Part shown: piece after piece, positions 1 through 6,903 of the stretch
Numbering within the stretch: the stretch's first letter is position 1
Layout: each line of letters begins with the position of its first letter
Assembly: GCA_003132645.1 (NCBI GenBank)
Contig: PKYM01000150.1
Location: 8,121 to 32,968, forward strand
Source of the DNA: Actinomycetota bacterium
Lineage (GTDB): Bacteria; Actinomycetota; Thermoleophilia; UBA2241
Length of the DNA: 24,848 bases
Direction of reading: 5' to 3'
The notes under the pieces: generated by a model
Told to the model about the DNA's origin: nothing
Seen by the model: the letters and a program-made list of their open reading frames with translations, nothing else
Database searches by the model: none
Made by a program: the position numbers and the translations under genes

Positions 1-16
1 GCGCGCCGCTGCGTCG

Positions 17-1453
17 TCAGCGCAGGGCGACGATCTCGTCGAGACGGGCGATCAGGTCGGCGGCCGGTGGCGGCACTTCGTGCGTGGCGATCAGCTCGCG
101 GGCCTTCTGGTGCGCCTTCTCGGTCAGATCGAGCCCGCCGGTCTCCAGCCAGCGATCGTGGCTCATGCGGTTGAGCAGGGCCGGACGCCACTGGCTGTCA
201 CGCAGGTTGCGCGAGGTGTGCCGCTGACCGAGGAAGTCGCCGCCGGGACCGACCTTGACCAGCACGTCCACGGCCAGGGTCGCGGGCGAGACCTCGATGT
301 CGGCCAGCAGGCGGCGGTCGCGAGCGATGAACTCGGCGACCATGACGAGCTCCGCGAGCGACCCGGTGAGCCCGAAGTCGAGATACCCCACGTCGTGGTT
401 CAGGTTGGAGCCGAGCTGCATCGACAGCTTGGTGAGCTCGTCTGCCTCCATGCCCGCCTGGGCGTCGATCACCTGAGCGTCGGTGTGGCCGCTGAAGCCC
501 CAGTTGGGCAGATCAAGCCACTTGGCCATCTCGACCTCGCAGGCATAGGCACGGACGAACTCCGGTGAGTTGTAGAGGGACTGCGCGGTGGCCATATCGA
601 GCGTGTTGGGCCCCTGGCCGATGACGAAGGTCGCGCCCGGACGGCGGAGCTGCTGCATCACGAGCCCAAAGAGCGCCTCGGCGATGCCGAGCGTCACCTG
701 GCCCGCGGTGGTGATGGGCGCGGTGCCGCCGGCGATGGGCGAGGGACAATACGTCGAGGGGATCCCGCGGTCGGCGCAGAACAGCAGCTTGTCGACGGTC
801 TCGAAGGGATGCTTGAGCGGGCTGACGGGCTGGTTGTACATGACGAAGTAGGGCTTCGCGGCAAGCTCATCCGCGCCGCCGCGCACCTCGCAGGCCATGC
901 GCCACATCGGCTCGACCGTCTCGACGCCGCCGGCCGTCATCACCAGTGGCTTGGTGGTCGCCTGGATCATGGCGCGAAACTGCGCCGGGTAAGCCTCCTG
1001 GGCTTCCATACCGTCGGGGTAGGCACCCGACATGACGAAGTCGATGTCGGGCAGCGCGTCGCAGAGACGAGCCGCCACGCTGACGTCGGCCAGCGTCGCG
1101 AGGCGGCGCTCGCCGGTCTCGAGGTCGAACAGATGCATGAGGTCGGAGCCGTTGCCGTAGTAGGAGTTGCGGCCGCCCACCTCCATAGCGGGCTCGCCGG
1201 AGCGGTCGTAGACCGTGAAGCTCGCCGGAGCGGTCTCGCGAGCCTTGCGCACGAGCGCCGGCGGCACGTGCACGAGGCCGGCGTCGTCGCGGGTGCAGCC
1301 GCCGGCGAGCATGACCGCCTCGCCCTCTTCGTGATGCACCTTCATGCCGATGTCGGCGAGGATGCCCAGGGCGGTGTCGTACATCTGCTGTTTCTGCGAC
1401 TCGGTGAGGAAGGTCGTTCGGCCGACGCCGGTCTGCTTGCTCACGTTCGTCAT
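17..1453 (-). CDS. MttB-family (trimethylamine/betaine-type) corrinoid methyltransferase, no pyrrolysine
   Basis: This 478-aa protein has the size and fold signature of the MttB superfamily, which moves a methyl group from a quaternary or tertiary amine to the cobalt of a corrinoid protein. The N-terminal region (about residues 15-60) and the glycine-rich barrel segments (SPIAGGTAPITTAGQ, FVIGQGPNTLDMATA) are typical of the family. True trimethylamine MttB has an in-frame UAG (pyrrolysine); this frame is open throughout, so it belongs with the non-Pyl homologues such as glycine betaine or proline betaine methyltransferases. The ATG at 1453 is preceded by AGGAG at 6-nt spacing. It lies 66 nt downstream of an enolase-superfamily gene, probably in one operon. 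A corrinoid protein and a UroD-type methyltransferase that could act with it are at 10375-12014. The substrate cannot be read from sequence; a quaternary amine is the best inference. Confidence 0.85.
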   Translation of the reverse strand: MTNVSKQTGVGRTTFLTESQKQQMYDTALGILADIGMKVHHEEGEAVMLAGGCTRDDAGLVHVPPALVRKARETAPASFTVYDRSGEPAMEVGGRNSYYGNGSDLMHLFDLETGERRLATLADVSVAARLCDALPDIDFVMSGAYPDGMEAQEAYPAQFRAMIQATTKPLVMTAGGVETVEPMWRMACEVRGGADELAAKPYFVMYNQPVSPLKHPFETVDKLLFCADRGIPSTYCPSPIAGGTAPITTAGQVTLGIAEALFGLVMQQLRRPGATFVIGQGPNTLDMATAQSLYNSPEFVRAYACEVEMAKWLDLPNWGFSGHTDAQVIDAQAGMEADELTKLSMQLGSNLNHDVGYLDFGLTGSLAELVMVAEFIARDRRLLADIEVSPATLAVDVLVKVGPGGDFLGQRHTSRNLRDSQWRPALLNRMSHDRWLETGGLDLTEKAHQKARELIATHEVPPPAADLIARLDEIVALR

Positions 1454-1519
1454 CTGAGTCTCCTGCCTCGTCTGCCCGTCTCTCGCTGATGGTTCCTGGC
1501 GATGGTAACCGAACCGACC

Positions 1520-2647
1520 CTAGGAATGGTGGTAGCGCTCGTCGCGCTCGTACAGCTCGGCCGCCCGCCGCACCGCGTCGCGGTCAAGCTCGACGCCCAG
1601 GCCGGGCCTCTCGAGCAGCCCCAGCTTGCCCTGGTCCGGCGTGAGGTCGGGAGCCGCGATGAGATCTTCGACCAGCAGCTGGTGCATGATCTGGTTGCCC
1701 TCGGTGAGGTTGGCTGTGCGCAGGCCGAGATGGTGCTGCGCGCAGTCCGTGATGCCGGACACGCCCTGGCCGTGCAGGCACATCGGCACGCCCGCAGCTT
1801 CGGCGATGGCGGCGGCCTTGCCGAAGGCCAGCAGACCGCCGGCCTCGTGTGGCGAGAGCACGATGACGTCGGCGGCGCGCTGCCGGCAGATCTCGTAGAC
1901 GTCGGCCGGCGTGAACACGGCCTGATCGGCGGCGATCGGCACGCCCACCGTCTCTTTGACCTGACGCAGCGCCGCGATGCTCATGAGCGCCGTCGGTTGT
2001 TCGATCCAGTCGGGCTCGAATCGGCGCAGGCGGGCGATCATGTGGATCGCCTCGGCGACACTCCAGGCGCAGTTGGGGTCGAGCCGCAGACGGCGGTCGC
2101 CGATCGCCTCGCGCACGGCCGCCGTGTTGCGCAGGTCGGCGGCCTCGCCGCGCCCCACCTTGAGGTAGATGACCCCATAGCCCGCCCGCGCCAGTTCGCG
2201 AGCGTCTTCGGCGAGCTCGTCGGTGGTGTCGCCCTGGACGAAACCGAAGTAGTCGACCTCGTCGCGCACGGCGCCACCGAGCAGCCGGTACACGGGCCAG
2301 CCGGCGGCCTTGCCGAGAATGTCCCAGAGTGCCATCTCGAGCCCGGCAAGCACGAAGTTCGCCTGCCACGGGGTGTGGTTGAAGCTCCCCAGGTGGCGCG
2401 CCTTGGTCACGAGGCGCTCGATGTCGAAGACCGGCTGGCCGACGAACAGGGGAGCGACGCCGCGCAGCGCCGCCACCGTACCCTCGGCTGGAAAGGCAGC
2501 GACCGATTCGCCGACGCCGACCAGACCGTCGTCGGTCTCGACTTCGACCAGCACGACCGCAGCCGCGTAGTCGACCCGTCCAGCCCAGTGGTAGGGCTCC
2601 TTGAAGGCCAGAGCCAGAGGCGTGGTCTTGATGGCGGCGATCTTCAT
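1520..2647 (-). CDS. Enolase-superfamily enzyme (mandelate racemase/muconate lactonizing type)
   Basis: A 375-aa protein with the N-terminal alpha+beta capping domain (1-125) and C-terminal barrel of the enolase superfamily, which abstracts a proton alpha to a carboxylate with a divalent metal. Probable metal ligands are D190 (LDPNCAWS), E216 (WIEQP) and D241 (AADQ). K163 sits on the barrel strand that usually carries KxK, but the second Lys is G165. The position of the usual opposite Lys reads SPHEAGG, while H292 (CLHGQG) resembles the catalytic His of the mandelate racemase group. The start chosen (ATG at 2647) has AGAGAGG about 7 nt upstream; the frame is open 18 codons further but without a better ribosome site. 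It precedes the MttB-like gene, so racemisation or dehydration of a betaine, hydroxyproline-like compound or sugar acid is possible. Substrate unknown. Confidence 0.85.
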   Translation of the reverse strand: MKIAAIKTTPLALAFKEPYHWAGRVDYAAAVVLVEVETDDGLVGVGESVAAFPAEGTVAALRGVAPLFVGQPVFDIERLVTKARHLGSFNHTPWQANFVLAGLEMALWDILGKAAGWPVYRLLGGAVRDEVDYFGFVQGDTTDELAEDARELARAGYGVIYLKVGRGEAADLRNTAAVREAIGDRRLRLDPNCAWSVAEAIHMIARLRRFEPDWIEQPTALMSIAALRQVKETVGVPIAADQAVFTPADVYEICRQRAADVIVLSPHEAGGLLAFGKAAAIAEAAGVPMCLHGQGVSGITDCAQHHLGLRTANLTEGNQIMHQLLVEDLIAAPDLTPDQGKLGLLERPGLGVELDRDAVRRAAELYERDERYHHS

Positions 2648-2983
2648 GGTCGTCCTCTCTGCACGGTCGACTGCCCTGCGTAGCCCCATGCGCTGGTCCA
2701 CTCGTCGGACCGGCCCTTTCTGACACTACGAGACTACCTGCTCGACGGCGGGAGCGGGACCGCTCTCACGATGGCCGCGACGACGACCCGCCACCTGGCC
2801 GTCCATTTGAGTCTGACACAGAGCATGCAGTCCACGCGACGCCTCGGGAGAACTCGCGCCGGTCGTCCGCGCGACGCCTCGGGAGAACTCCGCGGCGGCA
2901 ACGGGCTCGCGGGTGATGCGCCTGATAAGGTCTCTTTGATCAGCCGTTCGAGGCATCCCACCGCTTCTCAGGAGAACGCCATC
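2648..2983. other. Divergent intergenic region, 336 nt
   Basis: This gap separates the leftward enolase-superfamily/MttB operon from the rightward LUD gene, so it should contain both promoters. No convincing -35/-10 pair stands out. The only clear structure is a pair of 21-bp direct repeats, listed separately. An open frame runs through the right part in frame with the LUD gene, but it lacks a ribosome site and its residues look non-coding. Confidence 0.6.
2835..2890. repeat. Two perfect 21-bp direct repeats, 35-bp period
   Basis: The 21 bases at 2835-2855 recur exactly at 2870-2890; the core is GACGCCTCGGGAGAACTC. They lie about 95-150 nt upstream of the LUD gene start, inside the divergent promoter region. 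Perfect identity suggests a recent duplication or a paired protein-binding site. The centre-to-centre distance is 35 bp, about three and a third helical turns. Confidence 0.7.
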
Positions 2984-3625
2984 GTGAGTGACCCGCTTCC
3001 CGATCCCGGTCCGCCCGACCTCCGGTTCGCGCGGCCCGCCAGTCGAGATCGTCTGCAACAGACCGTGAAGGCTCTCCAAAGCCGCGGCTTCAGCGCGCAG
3101 CTTGCCGACAGCGCACTCCACGCCCGTCAGCTCGTGCTCGACGCCATCCCGGAGGGAGCCGAGGTTCACAGCGCGCTGTCTGAGACGTTGCAGGAGCTCG
3201 GCATCACCGCCGAGATCGACGAATCGGGACGCTACGACGCGCTGCGGCCCAAAATCAGGGCGCTCGATCGTGAGACGCAGGCCCGCGAGATACGCAAGCT
3301 CGGTGCCGCCCCGGACTACATCGTGGGCAGCGCGCACGCCGTGACCGACGACGGCCAGATCCTCGTCGGGTCGGGCACGGGCAGCCAGCTCGGCGCCTAC
3401 GCGTACGCGGCCGGCCAGGTCATCCTGGTGATCGGTCACCAGAAGCTCGTTCGCAACCTCGACGAAGGCCTGCGCCGCATCCGCGAGTACAGCCTCCCCA
3501 AGGAGTTCGTTCGCATGCAATCGGCCGGCTATCCCGGCACCCTGCTGGCCAGGACGCTCATTTTGCATGCCGACCCGAGACATCGCATCATGGTCGTCCT
3601 CGTCCCCGAGACGCTCGGCTTCTGA
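2984..3625 (+). CDS. LUD-domain protein (LutC/DUF162-like)
   Basis: A 213-aa protein matching the LUD (lactate utilisation, DUF162) domain, found in LutB/LutC and many stand-alone proteins. Family-like stretches are the early alpha-helical segment, the VHSALSETLQELG block, the APDYIVGSAHAVTDDGQILVGSGTGSQLG block and VILVIGHQKLVRNLDEGLRRIREY. The GTG at 2984 is chosen because CAGGAG sits about 10 nt upstream and because the 71 codons further upstream in the same frame look non-coding and contain the 21-bp repeats. It stands alone: no LutA or LutB iron-sulfur partner is adjacent. It converges with the next gene, leaving 38 nt between stops. Its role is unassigned; involvement in lactate oxidation is not supported by context. 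Confidence 0.8.
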   Translation: MSDPLPDPGPPDLRFARPASRDRLQQTVKALQSRGFSAQLADSALHARQLVLDAIPEGAEVHSALSETLQELGITAEIDESGRYDALRPKIRALDRETQAREIRKLGAAPDYIVGSAHAVTDDGQILVGSGTGSQLGAYAYAAGQVILVIGHQKLVRNLDEGLRRIREYSLPKEFVRMQSAGYPGTLLARTLILHADPRHRIMVVLVPETLGF

Positions 3626-3663
3626 GACCTCGGATCGGGGGCGCCTGTGTGCCAGGAGGCTCC

Positions 3664-4353
3664 TCAGACGGCCTCGTTGCCCCAGAACGGAGCATGGCGC
3701 CGGCGACAGAACTCCCGGTAGTCACCTTGCAGCTCGAAGTCCGCGTAGTCGATGCGAGCGACTCGGATGCGGTGCGCGACAAGCTGCGGGTTCGCTTCGT
3801 TCAGACGCGAGACGAGACCGGCCTCGGCGGCGCTCAGCGGACTCACGACCGCCCCCAGATGGAGCGCCCATAGCGTCGAGGCGCTCGGCTCGAACTCGGG
3901 CGGCAGGAAGACGTTGTCGAAGGCCGCCGCGCCTCCCGCGTAGCGGTACTCCGCCCGCGGCGGCACGCCGGACCCCGGCGTCAGGGAGACCGGGATCACC
4001 GTGTGCGAGAGCAGGAAGCACGAGACCGACGAGACGCGGCGCGATTGCGCCGGGAGCGTCGCCGCGGCAAGCTGCCAGTGATAGCCCGAGGCGTTACAGC
4101 GCAGGACGTGCTCGCGCTCGATGGTCGCCGCGGCGACGTCGTCCGCCATCCACCCCGTGAAGGCCCCTAGGCCGTGGAAGGGAGTGTCCGGCGAATCGAA
4201 GGCAGCGAGCACCGGTGCGTAGTCGGCCACCTCGTCCGGCGCCAGGCCGCGCAGGTAGGCGAACACCCGCTGCTCCTGCTCGTGTGTCACATCGCAGGGG
4301 CAGCTCAGCACGATCCTGAACGCCAGCTCGAGCGCCTCGCGTCTGATCTTCAT
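3664..4353 (-). CDS. Hypothetical protein, 229 aa
   Basis: I do not recognise this family. The product is soluble-looking, without signal peptide or membrane helix. It has an amphipathic N-terminus (MKIRREALELAFRIVLSCP), a DVTHEQEQRVFAYLRGL helix, two Trp-containing central segments, and a basic, aromatic C-terminus (YREFCRRRHAPFWGNEAV). The start is well supported: a GAGGAGGGCGAGAAGG ribosome site directly precedes the ATG at 4353. Codon use is strongly GC3-biased like its neighbours. It lies downstream of, and co-directional with, the ANTAR regulator gene (125 nt apart), so it could be read from the same transcript, though the gap is long enough for its own promoter. Confidence 0.75.
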   Translation of the reverse strand: MKIRREALELAFRIVLSCPCDVTHEQEQRVFAYLRGLAPDEVADYAPVLAAFDSPDTPFHGLGAFTGWMADDVAAATIEREHVLRCNASGYHWQLAAATLPAQSRRVSSVSCFLLSHTVIPVSLTPGSGVPPRAEYRYAGGAAAFDNVFLPPEFEPSASTLWALHLGAVVSPLSAAEAGLVSRLNEANPQLVAHRIRVARIDYADFELQGDYREFCRRRHAPFWGNEAV

Positions 4354-4478
4354 CCTTCTCGCCCTCCTCGTACTTCGGTCGGTACGCTCACGTCCGACGA
4401 CGATCTCCTGGCTCGGTCCAGTCGACCGTCACCGCGATCGTCGCTGCGCGCACAGACACAGAGCGCCACGCGCCTGAT

Positions 4479-5051
4479 TTACGGTTCCGCCACCTCGCTG
4501 GCGAGCATGACGGCCTCGGCGACCTCGCGCAGCGTCTTGCGCCTGTCCATCGCCTGCTTCTGCAGCCGCCGAAAGGCCTCCGCTTCGTCCATCCCCTTCG
4601 CCATGAGAGCGCCCTTGGCGCGCTCGACCACCTTGCGGGTCTCCAGCCTGTCGCTGAGATCGGCGATCTCCGCGGCGAGAGCGGCGGCCTCGGCAAAGCG
4701 GGAGACGGCGATCTGCATCGCCGGGATGATGTCGCTGCGCGAGAACGGCTTGACGACGAAGGCCATCGCTCCGGCGCGGCTGGCCTGCTCGACGAGCGCC
4801 GCCTGCGAGAAGGCGGTGACCATGACCACCGCGGCGAAGCGCTGATCGTTGATCGCCGCAGCCGCGTCGATACCGTTCATGCGCGGCATGCTGATGTCCA
4901 TGAAGACCACATCGGGTCGCAGCCGGCCGGCCAGCTCGACGGCCTCGAGGCCGTCGCGCGCCTCACCGACCACCTCGTGGCCTTCCTCAGCGAGCATCTC
5001 GCGCAGGTCCATGCGGATCAGCGCTTCGTCTTCGGCAATGATCACTCGCAT
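4479..5051 (-). CDS. pdtaR: ANTAR-domain response regulator (PdtaR-like RNA antiterminator)
   Basis: A 190-aa two-domain regulator. Residues 1-118 form a receiver domain with the acidic pair E7/D8, phospho-acceptor D52 (VVFMDISMP), T79 and K101 (VVKPFS). Residues 129-185 form an ANTAR domain (ERAKGALMAKGMDEAEAFRRLQ) of the AmiR/NasR type, which binds RNA rather than DNA. On phosphorylation such proteins dimerise and stabilise a two-hairpin RNA that prevents an overlapping terminator from forming. The gene follows its kinase by 32 nt in the order and orientation of actinobacterial PdtaS-PdtaR. A matching RNA target lies upstream of the divergent small gene at 6721, making that gene the obvious candidate for control. 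The symbol is given by similarity and synteny of type, not proven orthology. Confidence 0.93.
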   Translation of the reverse strand: MRVIIAEDEALIRMDLREMLAEEGHEVVGEARDGLEAVELAGRLRPDVVFMDISMPRMNGIDAAAAINDQRFAAVVMVTAFSQAALVEQASRAGAMAFVVKPFSRSDIIPAMQIAVSRFAEAAALAAEIADLSDRLETRKVVERAKGALMAKGMDEAEAFRRLQKQAMDRRKTLREVAEAVMLASEVAEP

Positions 5052-5083
5052 CGCTTGCCTTCTTTCCGGGCGGGCAGCGGTCG

Positions 5084-6493
5084 TCAGGGGGCGTCGGGTA
5101 AGGGTATGCGCATCGTCACAGTCGTGCCCCGTTCACTTGCCCAGGCGAGCGAGCCGTGCAGGTCGTCCTGCACAACCGTCCGCACGATGGCCACGCCGAG
5201 GCTTTGCGAGTCGGCGGGGTCGAAGCCGGGCGGCAGGCCGCGCCCGTCGTCGCTGACGGTGAGCTCGAGTTCCGCGGGCCCACGGCGCATGGCGACCTCG
5301 ATGGCTCCCCGTGCTCCGGGCTCGAAGGCGTGCTCGAAGGCGTTGTGCACGAGCTCCGCGACCGCCAGCGCCAGCGAGGTGGCCGTGCGCGCGTCGAGCT
5401 CGCCTGTACTTCCGCTGACAGCGACCGAGATGCCCGACTCCTCACCCACCAGGCCGTGCCGCACCAGGTCGACGACCGTGGCCGCGACCTCCGCGAAATC
5501 GACCCGCTCTTCGGTCGAGTGAGCGAGCAGATCGTGTACGACCGCCATCGAGGAGACGCGCTCAGTGGCCTCGGCCAGAGCTCGGCGCGTCTCCTCGCTG
5601 GAGCTGCGACGCGCCTGAATGCGAAGCAGCGAGGCGATCGTCTGGAGATTGTTCTTCACACGATGGTGGACCTCGCGGATGGTCGTGTCCTTGACTCTGA
5701 TCTCCTGCTCGCGGCGACGGGCCTCGGTCAAGTCCTCGACCAGTACCAGCGCGCCGGTCCTCAGGGCTATCGAGCGATAGCTGAGCACACGGCCGGCCGC
5801 CTCGGCTTCAGTGGCGCTGGCGCCGCGAGTGCCGAGCACGGGCGAGATGCCGAACCCGCCGCCGGGCAGCGTCGAGGCCCTCAGGCCCGTGACACGGCCC
5901 TCGACCCCAGCGAGCCGCATGACGGTGACGGCATTCGGCGAGGCGTAGGAGATCCGTCCCTTGGGATTCACGCGCAGCAGGCCGTCACCGGCACGTCGCG
6001 TCGTGGAGAAGGGATCGCCTGTCCGCAGGTCGATCAGAGGGCCGCCGTTCAGTGTATCGAGCAGCTCTCTGGCGGAGTCGGCAAAGGCTCGCTCCATCCT
6101 CCCGAGAGAAGCCGCCACCTGCTCGGCGAGGCTGCACACGACGACGCCGCAAGGTGTGGGCCGGCCGACGGGAAACGCGGCAACCGTGAACCTGACCTCC
6201 GACGCGAGGCGCGGGCCGTCGCTCTCGACCGGCCGGCCGAGCTGCAGCGCGGCATAGGCCTCGGGCTCCCCATCGCGCACCAGCAGGCAGCCCGCCCGCG
6301 ACGACGCGAACGGAGCCATGGCCGTACTGGGACGCGCGTCCGCGCGCACGGTGAGCTCGCCGTTCAGGTCGGGGACGGCAAGCGCGACGTCTCCGTAGCT
6401 GAGATCGGCCACGAGCTGAAGGTTGTCGGCGACGTTTGTGAGGTGGACCTCAGTCTCCTCGACAGGCGCCGACGCGCGATCCGACGTGATCAT
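5084..6493 (-). CDS. pdtaS: PdtaS-like sensor histidine kinase (GAF-PAS-HisKA_2-HATPase)
   Basis: A 469-aa soluble kinase. Residues about 12-150 resemble the GAF-type N-terminal domain of PdtaS (NLQLVADLSYGDVALAV). Residues about 165-260 form a PAS domain (LLRVNPKGRISYASPNAV). The HisKA_2 dimerisation helix carries EVHHRVKNNLQTIASLL, with H276/H277 as phospho-acceptor. The ATPase domain has an N box (LAVAELVHNAFEHAF, N384) and a DDGRGLPPGFD G box. It should phosphorylate the ANTAR regulator encoded immediately downstream. No membrane segment is seen, so it likely senses a cytoplasmic ligand. The ATG at 6493 has no Shine-Dalgarno sequence, but a TATACT box ends 7 nt before it, predicting a leaderless mRNA. 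Confidence 0.93.
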   Translation of the reverse strand: MITSDRASAPVEETEVHLTNVADNLQLVADLSYGDVALAVPDLNGELTVRADARPSTAMAPFASSRAGCLLVRDGEPEAYAALQLGRPVESDGPRLASEVRFTVAAFPVGRPTPCGVVVCSLAEQVAASLGRMERAFADSARELLDTLNGGPLIDLRTGDPFSTTRRAGDGLLRVNPKGRISYASPNAVTVMRLAGVEGRVTGLRASTLPGGGFGISPVLGTRGASATEAEAAGRVLSYRSIALRTGALVLVEDLTEARRREQEIRVKDTTIREVHHRVKNNLQTIASLLRIQARRSSSEETRRALAEATERVSSMAVVHDLLAHSTEERVDFAEVAATVVDLVRHGLVGEESGISVAVSGSTGELDARTATSLALAVAELVHNAFEHAFEPGARGAIEVAMRRGPAELELTVSDDGRGLPPGFDPADSQSLGVAIVRTVVQDDLHGSLAWASERGTTVTMRIPLPDAP

Positions 6494-6500
6494 GGCATGA

Positions 6501-6506
6501 AGTATA
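6501..6506 (-). promoter_or_regulatory. -10 box predicting a leaderless transcript of the sensor kinase gene
   Basis: On the minus strand TATACT occupies 6506-6501 and is followed by 7 nt before the A of the kinase ATG. A sigma-70-type start would therefore fall on, or within a base of, the initiation codon. This fits the absence of any purine-rich ribosome site before that codon. No strong -35 is visible at 17 nt (CGAACA). Leaderless mRNAs are common in actinobacteria. Confidence 0.55.
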
Positions 6507-6563
6507 GAGGGCGAGTCGGCCGATGTTCGGCATATTCCTCAGGGAAACGGGTAGATTCTCTTA

Positions 6564-6611
6564 CGGCACAACGGTGTGCCGACAGATTGAGATGGGAGCA
6601 ATGGCGCTCCC
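6564..6611 (+). promoter_or_regulatory. ANTAR target RNA: two hairpins with A1/G4 hexaloops
   Basis: Hairpin P1 has a 6-bp stem (6564-6569 CGGCAC with 6576-6581 GTGCCG) closing the hexaloop AACGGT at 6570-6575. Hairpin P2 has a 6-bp stem (6594-6599 GGGAGC with 6606-6611 GCTCCC) closing the hexaloop AATGGC at 6600-6605. Both loops have A at position 1 and G at position 4, the defining feature of ANTAR-binding RNAs. The linker is 12 nt. The 3' strand of P2 is also the 5' strand of the terminator at 6606-6632, so the two are mutually exclusive. A possible -10, TAGATT, is at 6552-6557. The element lies between the ANTAR operon and the 52-aa gene, and it is oriented to control the latter. Confidence 0.88.
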
Positions 6612-6668
6612 CGGTCTTTTCGACCGGGGGGCTTTTTTTGTTTCACCAATCTGTCGGCACACCGGTGT
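6568..6668. repeat. 22-bp inverted repeat enclosing the ANTAR P2/terminator
   Basis: Bases 6568-6589 are the reverse complement of 6647-6668 with one mismatch in 22. The left arm covers the end of the P1 5' stem, its loop, its 3' stem and the linker. The right arm lies just after the terminator. In RNA the two arms could pair and would then unfold P1. In DNA they could be paired protein sites or ends of a very small element; no target-site duplication is visible. Confidence 0.85.
6606..6639 (+). terminator. Intrinsic terminator overlapping ANTAR hairpin P2
   Basis: An 11-bp stem pairs 6606-6616 with 6622-6632, with one T-G wobble, around the loop TTTTC. It is followed by seven T residues (6633-6639). 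The first six bases of its 5' strand are the 3' strand of ANTAR hairpin P2, so forming P2 would break the terminator. It lies 82 nt before the start codon of the 52-aa gene, the arrangement expected of a conditional attenuator rather than an end-of-gene terminator. Confidence 0.9.
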
Positions 6669-6720
6669 CAGGTGTCGGCAACCAGGTCTGGCGAGACTGC
6701 GTGACTAGTGGAGGTATGAG

Positions 6721-6879
6721 ATGGACTATCTGACTGAACACCCGAACGCCATGCCCGTGCGGGAAGCGGCGATGACCTACCTGTTCAGCGATGTGCCCCC
6801 AGTGCTGCGCCTGGTTCCCGCGCCGCGCGACGACTACCCGGAAGTCACCTACCAGGAGCCGGAAGCTCGCGGCGCCTGA
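6721..6879 (+). CDS. 52-aa small protein downstream of ANTAR leader, function unknown
   Basis: A 52-codon frame starts with ATG at 6721 behind a strong GGAGG site (6710-6714, 6-nt spacing) and ends at TGA 6877-6879. It starts MDYLTEHPNAMPVREAAMTY and continues with a proline-rich, acidic C-terminal half (VPAPRDDYPEVTYQEPEARG). It has no Cys, no hydrophobic membrane span and no signal peptide; Tyr residues lie at 3, 20, 39 and 44. Codons are GC3-rich, consistent with real coding. It is the only gene between the ANTAR leader and a very strong hairpin at 6904-6949, so it appears monocistronic. I do not recognise a family; a small regulator, a protein-binding peptide or a peptide precursor are all possible. 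No modifying enzyme is adjacent. Confidence 0.75.
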   Translation: MDYLTEHPNAMPVREAAMTYLFSDVPPVLRLVPAPRDDYPEVTYQEPEARGA

Positions 6880-6903
6880 CTCGCGAGGCGAGACGCGACC
6901 GCC

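Noticed and set aside
6568..6668. A miniature transposable element defined by the 22-bp inverted repeats.
   Set aside because: No target-site duplication flanks the arms, and the interior is fully explained by ANTAR hairpin P2 and a terminator. An RNA or operator role is more economical.
5156..6733. A long plus-strand open frame antisense to the kinase gene, and similar long frames at 1502-2683 (+), 7582-8727 (+), 9257-10615 (+) and 16260-17345 (-).
   Set aside because: These are mirror frames of strongly GC3-biased genes. They lack ribosome sites and show no recognisable domains, while the opposite strand encodes clear proteins.
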